From positions 186,001 through 250,000 of the forward strand of contig JADKHO010000004.1 of assembly GCA_016721765.1 (NCBI GenBank): a stretch of 64,000 nt of DNA. The letters are read 5' to 3'. A program made the translations under genes and the position numbers. Positions 18,485 through 26,666 of the stretch are shown here, in pieces; position 1 is the stretch's first letter; each line of letters starts with the position of its first letter. The notes under the pieces are model-generated. The model was not told the origin of the DNA and did no database searches. It saw nothing but the letters and a program-made list of their open reading frames with translations. This stretch comes from Bacteroidota bacterium (GTDB lineage: Bacteria; Bacteroidota; Bacteroidia; UBA4408).

Positions 18485-19720
18485 ATGAAACCCATACTCG
18501 AAATACAAAACGTCTCAAAAAAGTTTCGCATCCAACACGAAAAGCAGTCTTATTTAAGTTTGCGCGATTCGTTAACGTCGATATTTAAAAGTAATACTTC
18601 AACCAGCGAAGATTTTTATGCATTAAAGAATATAAACTTTGAAGTATTTCCAGGCGAAAGCATTGGTATTATTGGAAGAAATGGTGCCGGAAAATCTACT
18701 TTATTAAAAATACTATCTAAAATAACTCCCCCATCCTCCGGTAAAATAATTTCGAGAGGCCGTATTGCCAGCTTGTTGGAGGTAGGAACAGGATTTCATT
18801 CAGAGCTTAGCGGACGTGAAAACATTTTTTTGAACGGTTCCATTTTAGGAATGAAGCGCAAAGAAATTCAAGCGAAGTTTGATGAGATTGTTGATTTTAG
18901 TGGTACAGAAAAGTTTTTAGATACCCCCTTAAAACATTATTCGAGTGGCATGCAATTGCGCTTGGCCTTTGCTGTTGCTGCTTTTTTAGAACCCGAAATT
19001 TTAATTATTGATGAGGTATTGGCAGTTGGCGACGCCGAATTCCAAAAAAAATGCCTCGGCAAAATGGAGGATGTAAGCCGCAACGAAGGTCGCACGCTTT
19101 TGTTTGTAAGCCATAACCTTGCGTCTGTTGCGCACCTGTGCAGTAAAGGAATTTTGTTGAATGCCGGAGAAATTGCCTTTACGGGATTGAGTCAGGCAGC
19201 GATTGATACCTATTCACGATTATCTCAAAATAGTGGAATTACATCGGTGTTTAAGAAACCCAATCCTGAAGGAAAAACAGTTGAGCTCATCGCTGCAGCA
19301 CTGTTAGATAAAGAAGGAAAATCAAAAGAGCAATTCGAAATTGACGAAGAAATAACACTTTCCTTTACTTTAAACTGCAACGAAAAACTTCCAAATACAT
19401 TTGGATATGTGATTGTAAAAAGCCGCCAAGAGGAAGTTTTTATTGAAACTGACACCACCGATTTTTTGCCAAATATCTTCGAATCCATTGTAAATGGCAC
19501 TTCCTCATTCAAGTTAAAAATTAAGCCCCACGTGCTGCCCCATGGCGAGTATTTGGTGTATCTATCAATAACTTCTTCATTTGCCGTTAATTTTGTGGTG
19601 GATCAACCGGGTGATATATTATCCTTTACGGTATTGGATTCAAAAACACAACGCGCACATCGTAGAAATGCAAAAACAAGTCAAATCCTAAAATGGGAAC
19701 TACAACATGCTAACAAATAA
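18485..19720 (+). CDS. wzt: Polysaccharide ABC exporter ATPase with C-terminal glycan-binding domain (Wzt-type)
   Basis: The 411-residue protein has an ABC nucleotide-binding domain (Walker A GRNGAGKST near 63-71, signature YSSGMQLRLAF near 157, Walker B ILIIDEVLAVGD near 172) and a C-terminal extension of about 150 residues predicted as the Wzt jelly-roll domain. In characterised systems this extension recognises the non-reducing end cap of the finished chain before export. That fits the several methyltransferases in the same cluster. Its 3' end overlaps pseB by 14 bp. Confidence 0.94.
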   Translation: MKPILEIQNVSKKFRIQHEKQSYLSLRDSLTSIFKSNTSTSEDFYALKNINFEVFPGESIGIIGRNGAGKSTLLKILSKITPPSSGKIISRGRIASLLEVGTGFHSELSGRENIFLNGSILGMKRKEIQAKFDEIVDFSGTEKFLDTPLKHYSSGMQLRLAFAVAAFLEPEILIIDEVLAVGDAEFQKKCLGKMEDVSRNEGRTLLFVSHNLASVAHLCSKGILLNAGEIAFTGLSQAAIDTYSRLSQNSGITSVFKKPNPEGKTVELIAAALLDKEGKSKEQFEIDEEITLSFTLNCNEKLPNTFGYVIVKSRQEEVFIETDTTDFLPNIFESIVNGTSSFKLKIKPHVLPHGEYLVYLSITSSFAVNFVVDQPGDILSFTVLDSKTQRAHRRNAKTSQILKWELQHANK

Positions 19721-20717
19721 AGCAATCCTCATTACCGGAGGTACCGGCTCACTTGGAAAAGAACTGGTGAAAACAATTTTAGAAAAATGGCCGGAAGTAA
19801 AACGACTGGTTATTTTCTCGCGCGACGAGCAAAAACAATTTCAAATGGCACAGGAGTTTCCTGAAAGCAAATACCCTGCATTGCGCTATTTTATTGGTGA
19901 TGTGCGTGATTTGGAACGTTTAAAACGCGCTTTTACCGGAATTGATTATGTTATTCATACCGCCGCTATGAAACATGTGCACATTGCCGAGTATAATCCG
20001 GACGAATGTGTAAAAACCAATATTGGCGGGGCCGATAATGTAATTAAAGCTTCCTTCGACAGCAATGTAAGCAAGGTTGTAGCACTTTCGACCGATAAAG
20101 CTTGTGCTCCCATAAATTTGTATGGGGCTACCAAACTTACCTCTGACAAGCTTTTTATCGCTGCCAATAATGTAAAAGGAAAAAAGGAAATTAAATTTTC
20201 GGTGGTGCGTTATGGCAACGTGATGGGCTCAAATGGCTCGGTTATTCCCTTTTTTATTAAGAAGAAAAGCGAAGGTGTATTGCCCATCACCGATCCAAAT
20301 ATGACCCGCTTCAACATTACTTTACAGGAAGGGGTAAACATGGTTTTACATGCGCTGGAAACGGCTTGGGGTGGTGAATTATTTGTACCTAAAATTCCTT
20401 CTTACAAAATTCTGGATGTTGCGAAAGCAGTGGCTCCCAATTGTGAACACAAAATAACAGGAATACGCCCCGGTGAAAAAATTCACGAAGAAATGATTAC
20501 CAGTTCCGACTCTTTTAGTACATACGATTTAGGAAAATACTATGTGATTTTACCTCAGGTTCCGTGTTGGAATTTAAACGATTACATTAAAAACTTTTCG
20601 GCCAAATTGGTCCCACAAGGATTTACCTACACTTCGAAAGATAATACTGAATGGGAAACAGTGGAAAGTCTGCGTAAGCTTATTACACAGTATGTGGATG
20701 CTGATTTTAAAGTTTAA
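19707..20717 (+). CDS. pseB: UDP-N-acetylglucosamine 4,6-dehydratase (5-inverting), PseB-type
   Basis: This 336-residue short-chain dehydrogenase makes the 4-keto-6-deoxy-L-arabino sugar that starts CMP-pseudaminic acid synthesis. The NAD(P) motif GGTGSLGKEL is at residues 11-20. The catalytic set D130-K131 (STDKACAP) and Y139xxxK143 (YGATK) is intact. The AAMKHVHIAEYNPDEC segment is characteristic of PseB/FlaA1. It overlaps wzt by 14 bp and is followed 19 bp later by the cytidylyltransferase gene, without the usual adjacent pseC. Confidence 0.94.
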   Translation: MLTNKAILITGGTGSLGKELVKTILEKWPEVKRLVIFSRDEQKQFQMAQEFPESKYPALRYFIGDVRDLERLKRAFTGIDYVIHTAAMKHVHIAEYNPDECVKTNIGGADNVIKASFDSNVSKVVALSTDKACAPINLYGATKLTSDKLFIAANNVKGKKEIKFSVVRYGNVMGSNGSVIPFFIKKKSEGVLPITDPNMTRFNITLQEGVNMVLHALETAWGGELFVPKIPSYKILDVAKAVAPNCEHKITGIRPGEKIHEEMITSSDSFSTYDLGKYYVILPQVPCWNLNDYIKNFSAKLVPQGFTYTSKDNTEWETVESLRKLITQYVDADFKV

Positions 20718-20736
20718 ATTTTATTAAACACTGCGC

Positions 20737-21468
20737 ATGCAAAAAGTGGGAATCATAACACAAGCAAGGATGAGCAGTACGCGCTTGCCCGGCAAAGTGT
20801 TGATGAAAATTAATGGCAAAACAATTCTCGAATATCACCTCGATCGCTTGCAAGCAAGCACTTATCCGGTTTATATTGCCACCACAACAAATGCTGCGGA
20901 TGATGTATTGGTTGATTTTGCTCAAACTCATGGCCTACCTTATTACCGCGGGGATGAACAAAATGTGTTGAGCCGATATGTGGAATGTGCAGAGCAAAAT
21001 AAATTAGATGTTATTGTGCGTGTTACTTCAGATTGTCCTTTATTGGATGGAGCCTTAATTAAAAACGGAGTCGAAACTTTTCTGCAACTCGACAATCCCA
21101 ATTGTTATATTTCGAATGGTTTGGAAGAAACTTTTCCGCGAGGTTTTGATTTTGAAATATTTTCTTACTCCGCATTAAAAGATGCAGCTATGCATGCTGA
21201 TACAGTAGCACAGAAAGAACATGTAACTCCTTACCTCATTCAAAATTGTTCCGGTAAAACAATTTTAAATAACATCACTTATAAAAAAAATGCCAGTCAT
21301 CTGCGTTTAACGCTGGATACGCAAGCAGATTTTGACTTGATTGAAAAATTAATTGTGGAGTATGATGGAGACAATTTGAATTGTGATGAATTGATTTTAC
21401 TCTTGGAAACCCATCCGGAATTGCAAAAAATAAATGCCCACATTCAACAAAAAACTACCCACGAATGA
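20737..21468 (+). CDS. pseF: SpsF/PseF-type cytidylyltransferase
   Basis: The 243-residue nucleotidyltransferase opens with GIITQARMSSTRLPGKVL, the CTP-binding loop of the spore-coat SpsF/PseF group, and keeps VRVTSDCPLLDG with the metal-binding aspartate. In this context it should activate the nonulosonic acid with CMP. SpsF-type proteins are broader than PseF, so the symbol rests on its neighbours. The stop overlaps the pseG start by 4 bp (ATGA). Confidence 0.85.
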   Translation: MQKVGIITQARMSSTRLPGKVLMKINGKTILEYHLDRLQASTYPVYIATTTNAADDVLVDFAQTHGLPYYRGDEQNVLSRYVECAEQNKLDVIVRVTSDCPLLDGALIKNGVETFLQLDNPNCYISNGLEETFPRGFDFEIFSYSALKDAAMHADTVAQKEHVTPYLIQNCSGKTILNNITYKKNASHLRLTLDTQADFDLIEKLIVEYDGDNLNCDELILLLETHPELQKINAHIQQKTTHE

Positions 21469-22469
21469 ACGGATTGCGATTCTTATTTCGATGTGATGCG
21501 GATGCTACAAGTGGGTTTGGACATATTTCGCGTTGCTTAAATATTGCTCTTGAAATTCTGCAAATGCAACCGCAAGCAAAAATTACTTTTATGGGAAATT
21601 ACAGTGAATTTGCGCAATCGCTGTTGGTTAAATTTAATTTTGAACGCATCGCATTTAAGTTTACAGAAGCAAACAACAATGAAGTAATTGCACAAGCGCA
21701 TGCATTTACGCATCTCTTGGTAGACAGCTATTTTATTACACAATCCTTTATTGACAGTGCTTGCAACAAGCAATTTAAATTCATTTTACTGGATGATTTT
21801 TGTGCGCATAGCGATTATTCGAGAGTAGATTTGCTATTGAATTTTACTATTCAAGCCCCTACCCTCGATTACAACGCAAAAAAATGTGCTTTAGGAATTT
21901 CCTATTTTCCTGTGAAACCCGAGTTAAAAGCAATTCGGGAAATGAAACTTGAAACACCCTCTACAGAAATTAAAAAAATTGCATTTTGTATAAGCGCAAT
22001 GCCGGATTATTGGCCACTTGAGGCGGAATTGGTTAAAATTGTGGACCGTGCATTTACAGATGTGGAATTGTTGCTGGTGAGCAGTCGAACCGATAGCTTG
22101 GAATGGGAAAGTGTAAATTCCAATTCCTTTATGCAACAAAAGCCCGGTTTTGAGATTGAAAAATTGTATGCCAAAAGCGATTTTATAATTTCAGGCGGTG
22201 GATTAGTAAAATATGAATGTGCCTATTGTGGGGTGCTAAATGCAACGCTTTCGCTAACCGCAGGTGTTTATGCCGATACACAATTATTTGAAGCTGAAAA
22301 ACTCACCTTAGATATTGGGACGGCATTTCATTTTGATGCAGATTTTACCTTGGAAAAACTCACTAAAATTAAACTACACCAAGAAAATATTGCTTTTCAC
22401 GAAGCTTCTAAACGCATTTTCAACACTAATTCCACTGAAAATTTAGTAACCTTAATTTTAACTTGCTAA
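21465..22469 (+). CDS. pseG: UDP-2,4-diacetamido-2,4,6-trideoxy-L-altropyranose hydrolase (PseG-type)
   Basis: The 334-residue GT-B-fold hydrolase removes UDP from the diamino sugar before condensation with PEP. The N-terminal signature RCDADATSGFGHISRC (residues 9-24) contains H20, equivalent to the catalytic histidine of Campylobacter PseG. A C-terminal ISGGGLVKYECAYCG is the nucleotide-binding region. It overlaps the cytidylyltransferase gene by 4 bp, supporting one pathway operon. Confidence 0.92.
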   Translation: MNGLRFLFRCDADATSGFGHISRCLNIALEILQMQPQAKITFMGNYSEFAQSLLVKFNFERIAFKFTEANNNEVIAQAHAFTHLLVDSYFITQSFIDSACNKQFKFILLDDFCAHSDYSRVDLLLNFTIQAPTLDYNAKKCALGISYFPVKPELKAIREMKLETPSTEIKKIAFCISAMPDYWPLEAELVKIVDRAFTDVELLLVSSRTDSLEWESVNSNSFMQQKPGFEIEKLYAKSDFIISGGGLVKYECAYCGVLNATLSLTAGVYADTQLFEAEKLTLDIGTAFHFDADFTLEKLTKIKLHQENIAFHEASKRIFNTNSTENLVTLILTC

Positions 22470-22472
22470 TCC

Positions 22473-23087
22473 ATGGATGAATCTTTAAAAGAACACTATC
22501 AAAAACTATTTCAAGAACACGGAAACTCCTCTGCTGCTGTGCAGTATAGCGACAGTGTTTCACAATACAAACGTTTTGAAATACTCGCGGGAATATCAAC
22601 TGAGATAAACAGTATGATTGACGTGGGTTGTGGCTTGGCACATTTGTATGATTTCATGAAAAGCAAAGGTTACAGCGGAAAATATTTAGGTTTGGACTTT
22701 GTTCCTGAATTTATTGAAGCCAATAAAAAAAACTACGCAAGTGATGCCAATGCTGCCTTTCAAGTGTTTGACATTATCAACGATTCCTTTCCGGCCAATT
22801 ATGAATACATTTTATTAAGTGGCGTGTTCAACAACAAAATGCCGAATAACAAGGAGTTTATGCTGAATGCTATCACTAAAATGTTTGCTGCCAGCACAAA
22901 GGGAATTGCATTTAATGCCATGTCCACTTACGTAGATTTTCAGGCGGATAATTTATATTATACCGATCCTTTGGAGGTGTTTGATTTTTGTAAAAGAAAT
23001 CTCACAAAAAAAGTTACACTGCGCCACGATTATTTAGTGAAAGAAAATAGTATTCCTTTTGAATATGCGATGTATTTATACAAATAA
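22473..23087 (+). CDS. Class I SAM-dependent methyltransferase
   Basis: The 204-residue protein has motif I as MIDVGCGLAHLYDFM near residues 49-63 and motif II-like GLDFVPEFIE. It starts 3 bp after pseG. The acceptor is not identifiable. Placement among glycan genes suggests O- or N-methylation of the sugar or chain end. Homologues near pse genes are commonly annotated only as methyltransferases. Confidence 0.88.
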   Translation: MDESLKEHYQKLFQEHGNSSAAVQYSDSVSQYKRFEILAGISTEINSMIDVGCGLAHLYDFMKSKGYSGKYLGLDFVPEFIEANKKNYASDANAAFQVFDIINDSFPANYEYILLSGVFNNKMPNNKEFMLNAITKMFAASTKGIAFNAMSTYVDFQADNLYYTDPLEVFDFCKRNLTKKVTLRHDYLVKENSIPFEYAMYLYK

Positions 23088-23105
23088 TGCTGCGTCAAAA
23101 ATAAA

Positions 23106-23858
23106 ATGAAAACCATTGTAGTGATGCAGCCCACCTATCTTCCTTGGCTGGGTTATTTTGATTTGATGGATTGTGCGGATGTGTTTGTGTTTTTAGACAA
23201 TGTGCAAATTGTGCGCAAAACCGCCACCACTTTTGATTGCCGCAACCGGATTAAAACGCCGCAAGGGGAATTGTTTTTAGCCTGTCCGATAAAAAAGGGG
23301 GAGCAAAAAGTGAATGAAATTTTATTCAATACTACCTTGCTGGATGACAGTCAAAACTGGAGAGCCAAGCATTTGCGTTCGATAGAAATGAATTATAAAA
23401 AAGCGCCACATTTTGAAGATGTGTTTTCGTTTATAAGCCCACTCATTCAAAATAATAGTACAACAGTATCCGATTTAAATTGTGGAATAATTCAAGCCAT
23501 TGCACCCCAAATTGGGATTAAAACCCAATTTGTAAAAGCTTCTGAATTAGCTGATATCAGTGGAGATAAAGATATTCGTTTAGTAAATATTTGCCAAAAA
23601 CTGAATGGAACACGCTACCTTTCGCCAAGAGGTGCACATGTGTATATTGAGCAGCACAACCCGGCTGGCGCATTTGCTGATACTGAACTTGATTTAATTT
23701 ACCAAAATTACATCCCTGCCCCATATCCCCAATTACACGGAACATTTATTCCCTATTTGAGTGTGTTGGATTTGCTCTTTAATGTTGGTTTTGAGGATGC
23801 TCTTGAAACGATAAAAAAAGGAAGACAAGCGTTTTTAGTTTCTTCGGATTTTAAATGA
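23106..23858 (+). CDS. WbqC-family protein
   Basis: The 250-residue sequence opens with the family hallmark VVMQPTYLPWLGYFDLM followed by VFLDNVQ. It continues with NRIKTPQG and a central NCGIIQAI region. WbqC-like proteins recur in O-antigen and capsule clusters, often with pse genes; an aminoacyl or acyl transfer role has been suggested but not settled. It ends the first tightly packed block of the cluster; repeats begin about 16 bp after its stop. Confidence 0.9.
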   Translation: MKTIVVMQPTYLPWLGYFDLMDCADVFVFLDNVQIVRKTATTFDCRNRIKTPQGELFLACPIKKGEQKVNEILFNTTLLDDSQNWRAKHLRSIEMNYKKAPHFEDVFSFISPLIQNNSTTVSDLNCGIIQAIAPQIGIKTQFVKASELADISGDKDIRLVNICQKLNGTRYLSPRGAHVYIEQHNPAGAFADTELDLIYQNYIPAPYPQLHGTFIPYLSVLDLLFNVGFEDALETIKKGRQAFLVSSDFK

Positions 23859-23873
23859 GGTGGGTTAGTTAGA

Positions 23874-23914
23874 ACGCGGATGATTAAGATTTGCGCGGAT
23901 TTGTTCGCGGTTAA
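23874..23914 (+). repeat. Dispersed intergenic repeat, copy 1
   Basis: The pattern GCGGATGA, then ATTTGCGCGGATTTGTT, then GGTTAA is repeated at 24051-24089 with a few substitutions (GCGGATGA, ATTTACGCGGATTTGTT, GGTTAA). This looks like a short interspersed intergenic repeat and contains no open frame of note. Confidence 0.65.
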
Positions 23915-23956
23915 TTGATTTAGTTTACTAAAACTTAACCTATTTTTTCACCTTCG

Positions 23957-23991
23957 CTCGCATCCTGCGAGTGATGCTATTAATAGGCATC
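23957..23991. repeat. Two adjacent short hairpins in the intergenic repeat region
   Basis: CTCGCA-TCC-TGCGAG (23957-23971) is a perfect 6-bp stem. GATGC and GCATC (23973-23977 and 23987-23991) flank a TATTAATA core. There is no T-run after either, so they do not form a classical terminator. They may belong to a palindromic intergenic repeat. Confidence 0.5.
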
Positions 23992-24050
23992 TTGCCGCAA
24001 CTAGAACAATTTATAGAATTATTTAATTAGCATAAATAAAACGCTGATGA

Positions 24051-24089
24051 GCGGATGAGTAAAATTTACGCGGATTTGTTTATGGTTAA
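24051..24089 (+). repeat. Dispersed intergenic repeat, copy 2
   Basis: This is the second copy of the 23874 repeat, preceded by AAAACGCTGATGA. The AACGCTGAT start recurs at 39653 upstream of another hypothetical gene, so the family has at least three partial members in the window. Confidence 0.6.
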
Positions 24090-24121
24090 CTAATTATGAA
24101 AATGCTTTTAGTCAAAAATAA

Positions 24122-24973
24122 CTAATGTAAATTGTTCCTGTTTTTATAATCATTTTTCCAATTTAAATATTCCTTTTTATCATTCCAGAACCACGATTTA
24201 TTTAGTAACCAAGTAGAGTTTGGATTAATAAAACCTTGATCTATTTGATATTTTTTTGAAAAAGTTAAAGCCACTGAATCATAATATGGGATTAATCCGG
24301 ATGAATAATTATGCTCCCAAGTTAAATCTTTATAATACACTAATTGTACGAGACTTTTGTCCTTTAATCTGTACCACTCTTCTGTTGCAGAAACAGAACC
24401 CGCCAAATATGAGCCTCGGATTAAAGTTTTTACTTTTATTGTATCTCCCAAAATTTCGTAAAACCCACAACTTCCAATAGAGCTGGAATAATCTAATTTA
24501 ACAGAGTCTAATTCATAATAATCGCCATGTATAAACCCTTTATTTTTTTCATAAAGTTTACCTTTTATGCAAAATCCATTTTTAAAAAAAATAAAGCCAT
24601 TGTATGAGACTTCATTTCCTCTAATAATTGTGTCATTTATTTTTTGATTGTTTATATATCTAAATACCTGAGCTGTGTCTATGTAAGAAGGATTCAGGTA
24701 GTGAATTATCCTTACGCAATAAAGGTTTCGTTCTAAGTTCAAATTGCCATCTTTATTAATTGTTTTTTGTCCAAAAGAATTAAATTGTTTTTTTAAATCT
24801 TTTGGAATAGGTGTGTACATGCATCCAAAATGAGTACATACGACTAGTGTTAAATAAAAAATGTAATTGGATTTATTACAAGCCCCCATATAAAGATTAA
24901 GTATTATTACAGCTATTAGGATAACAAATATCGTTAGAATTGTTGTTATAAAAGTTTGACCACCAATGGGCAT
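24122..24973 (-). CDS. Hypothetical lipoprotein, antisense within the glycan cluster
   Basis: The frame is 283 residues from 24973, but the better start is the ATG at 24887-24889. That start gives a lipoprotein signal (YIFYLTLVVCTHFGC) with the lipidated cysteine in GCMYTP; the longer form would place a membrane span before it. The remaining roughly 240 residues are polar, with repeated tyrosine-rich strands, and match no family I recognise. It is the only minus-strand gene between 17.6 and 33.2 kb and is flanked by repeats and a candidate RNA, suggesting insertion of a small island. Confidence 0.6.
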   Translation of the reverse strand: MPIGGQTFITTILTIFVILIAVIILNLYMGACNKSNYIFYLTLVVCTHFGCMYTPIPKDLKKQFNSFGQKTINKDGNLNLERNLYCVRIIHYLNPSYIDTAQVFRYINNQKINDTIIRGNEVSYNGFIFFKNGFCIKGKLYEKNKGFIHGDYYELDSVKLDYSSSIGSCGFYEILGDTIKVKTLIRGSYLAGSVSATEEWYRLKDKSLVQLVYYKDLTWEHNYSSGLIPYYDSVALTFSKKYQIDQGFINPNSTWLLNKSWFWNDKKEYLNWKNDYKNRNNLH

Positions 24974-25009
24974 GTAGGTGTGGTGCGACCATTTCTATAA
25001 AAGTTTTCA

Positions 25010-25125
25010 ATTTGAAAGATGCTTTCGCGACAGGGATGGAACGGCCTGTTTGAGCTCTTTTGCGCCGGCTTTTCGCCAAGCAAAAAGCGAGTAGTGACAG
25101 CCCGGTTCAGGCGCCCAAATAGTTG
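25010..25125 (+). ncRNA. Candidate structured RNA resembling the flavo-1 motif
   Basis: The conserved-looking blocks GCGACAGGGATGGAA (25027-25041) and GTAGTGACAGCCCGG (25091-25105) bracket a variable segment containing the hairpin GCTTTT-CGCCAAGC-AAAAAGC (about 25068-25088), and are followed by GGCGCCCAA. From memory, such GACAGGGATGGAA / GTGACAGCCCG pairs recur in intergenic regions of Flavobacteriia and related groups and correspond to the flavo-1 RNA, whose function is unknown. The region is less AT-rich than its surroundings and has no ORF. The Rfam identity is unverified. Confidence 0.5.
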
Positions 25126-25291
25126 ATTAAAGCAAACTTTATCCGATTAAAACGGCTCATCGAAAATCGAAATTCCATCCCAAAAATGTGCTATTTATTT
25201 GCTTAATTTGCAGCGCCATTTTTGAGGCTGAAATAGCTTTAATCCTTAGCTAATTTAATGCTATAAGGTGATTGAAAAACGGAATATAAAC

Positions 25292-25969
25292 ATGCCCATA
25301 CTAATTGCTTCCACTAATCCCATTTATACCGAAGGCCTTGTGAAAAGCCTGAAGGAAAGCTTATTGGAAAAAATAGAAGTGATTAGCAAAAAGGAAGAAT
25401 TGACGCTGGAATATCTTAAACAAGTAAATCCAAGCTTCATTTTTTTTCCGCATTGGTCGCATATTATTCCTGCCGAAGTTTTTGAAAACTATGCCTGCAT
25501 TGTGTTTCACATGACAGATTTACCTTTTGGCAGAGGGGGTTCGCCGCTTCAAAATTTGATTGTGCGCGGAATTACCGAAACAAAAATTAGTGCGCTAAAA
25601 GTGGTGAAAGAACTTGATGCAGGACCTGTGTATTTAAAAGTCCCACTAAGTTTGGAAGGCACTGCCCGCGAAATATTTGAGCGCTGTGTTCCGATTGTGA
25701 ATGATATGATTTTAAAAATACTACAAGATAAAATTAATCCTCAGGAACAAACGGGTGAAGTGCTGCAATTTAAACGGCGCACACCCGCTGAAAGCAATTT
25801 GCAACAGCTCAGTAATACACAAGAAGTGTACGATTACATTCGCATGCTTGATGCAGATGGTTATCCTGCTGCTTATTTGGAAACTGAAAAATTAAAATAC
25901 GAATTTACCCAAGTGCGCAGAAATGCCGACAATACACTAAACGCCAATGTTAGAATCACTAAAAAATAA
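25292..25969 (+). CDS. Sugar N-formyltransferase-like protein
   Basis: The frame opens at a GTG (25268), but the ATG at 25292 (MPILIAS) is the better start. The protein is related to methionyl-tRNA and amino-sugar formyltransferases, which use N10-formyl-THF. It keeps the catalytic-type histidine (H81 counted from the GTG, in FHMTDLPFGRGGSP) and aspartate (D117 in ELDAGPVY), but the usual asparagine two residues before the histidine is valine. It lies between PseG and PseI genes with a PIG-L deacetylase, so it probably formylates an amino sugar of the nonulosonate. It overlaps the deacetylase gene by 23 bp. Confidence 0.82.
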   Translation: MPILIASTNPIYTEGLVKSLKESLLEKIEVISKKEELTLEYLKQVNPSFIFFPHWSHIIPAEVFENYACIVFHMTDLPFGRGGSPLQNLIVRGITETKISALKVVKELDAGPVYLKVPLSLEGTAREIFERCVPIVNDMILKILQDKINPQEQTGEVLQFKRRTPAESNLQQLSNTQEVYDYIRMLDADGYPAAYLETEKLKYEFTQVRRNADNTLNANVRITKK

Positions 25970-26657
25970 ACGAATTCTTATTGTGGTTGCCCATCCCGAC
26001 GATGAATTGCTGGGATTAGGTGCGAGCATGAACTTATTAATTAGCAAATATGGTGTTAAAACCCATGTGGTGATTTTGGGTGAAGGCATTACCTCCCGCT
26101 CCGATAAACGAGATAGTAAAAATTGGCAAGCTGAGTTAAAAACACACAAACAAAATATTGCCAAGGCACAGAAAGCAATCGGCTATGGTAGCACCAGCAC
26201 TTACGACTTTGCCGACAATCGCTTTGACAGCGTGGATTTGCTCGATCTTATTAAAGTGATAGAAAAGGAAAAGCAAGCTTTTAAACCGGAGGTGATTTTT
26301 ACGCACCACGGCGGCGATTTAAACATTGACCACCAACGCACTTTTGAAGCTGTAATTACGGCTTGCCGCCCGATGGCTGAAGAAGGAGTTAAAACCATTA
26401 TTACGTTTGAAACACCATCCGGCACTGAATGGCGTGCATCGAGTGATCCCAAAAATTTTATACCGAATTTTTTCATCCGTGTAAGCGAGAAAAATGTAGC
26501 GGCCAAAATTAAAGGCATGGAAAGTTATGAATTCGAAAAACGAGCTTTCCCTCACCCCCGCTCACCTGAAGCCTTGCGTATACAAGCACAGCGTTGGGGT
26601 GTAGCCATTGGTGCCAACTTTGCCGAAGCATTCACAATTATTAGAACTATTTCCTAA
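25947..26657 (+). CDS. PIG-L/LmbE-family zinc-dependent deacetylase
   Basis: The 236-residue protein has the AHPDDE motif (residues 15-20, zinc ligands H16 and D19, catalytic D18 region) and HHGGDLNIDH ending in ligand H129. This family removes N-acetyl groups from GlcNAc-type sugars. No later methionine fits upstream of the AHPDDE motif, so the 23-bp overlap with the formyltransferase gene appears real and implies coupled translation. Deacetylation followed by formylation of one sugar is an attractive inference. Confidence 0.92.
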   Translation: MLESLKNKRILIVVAHPDDELLGLGASMNLLISKYGVKTHVVILGEGITSRSDKRDSKNWQAELKTHKQNIAKAQKAIGYGSTSTYDFADNRFDSVDLLDLIKVIEKEKQAFKPEVIFTHHGGDLNIDHQRTFEAVITACRPMAEEGVKTIITFETPSGTEWRASSDPKNFIPNFFIRVSEKNVAAKIKGMESYEFEKRAFPHPRSPEALRIQAQRWGVAIGANFAEAFTIIRTIS

Positions 26658-26666
26658 GATTAAGAC

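Noticed and set aside
23859..25267. Insertion sequence in the glycan cluster
   Set aside because: No transposase frame and no terminal inverted repeats or target duplication were seen.
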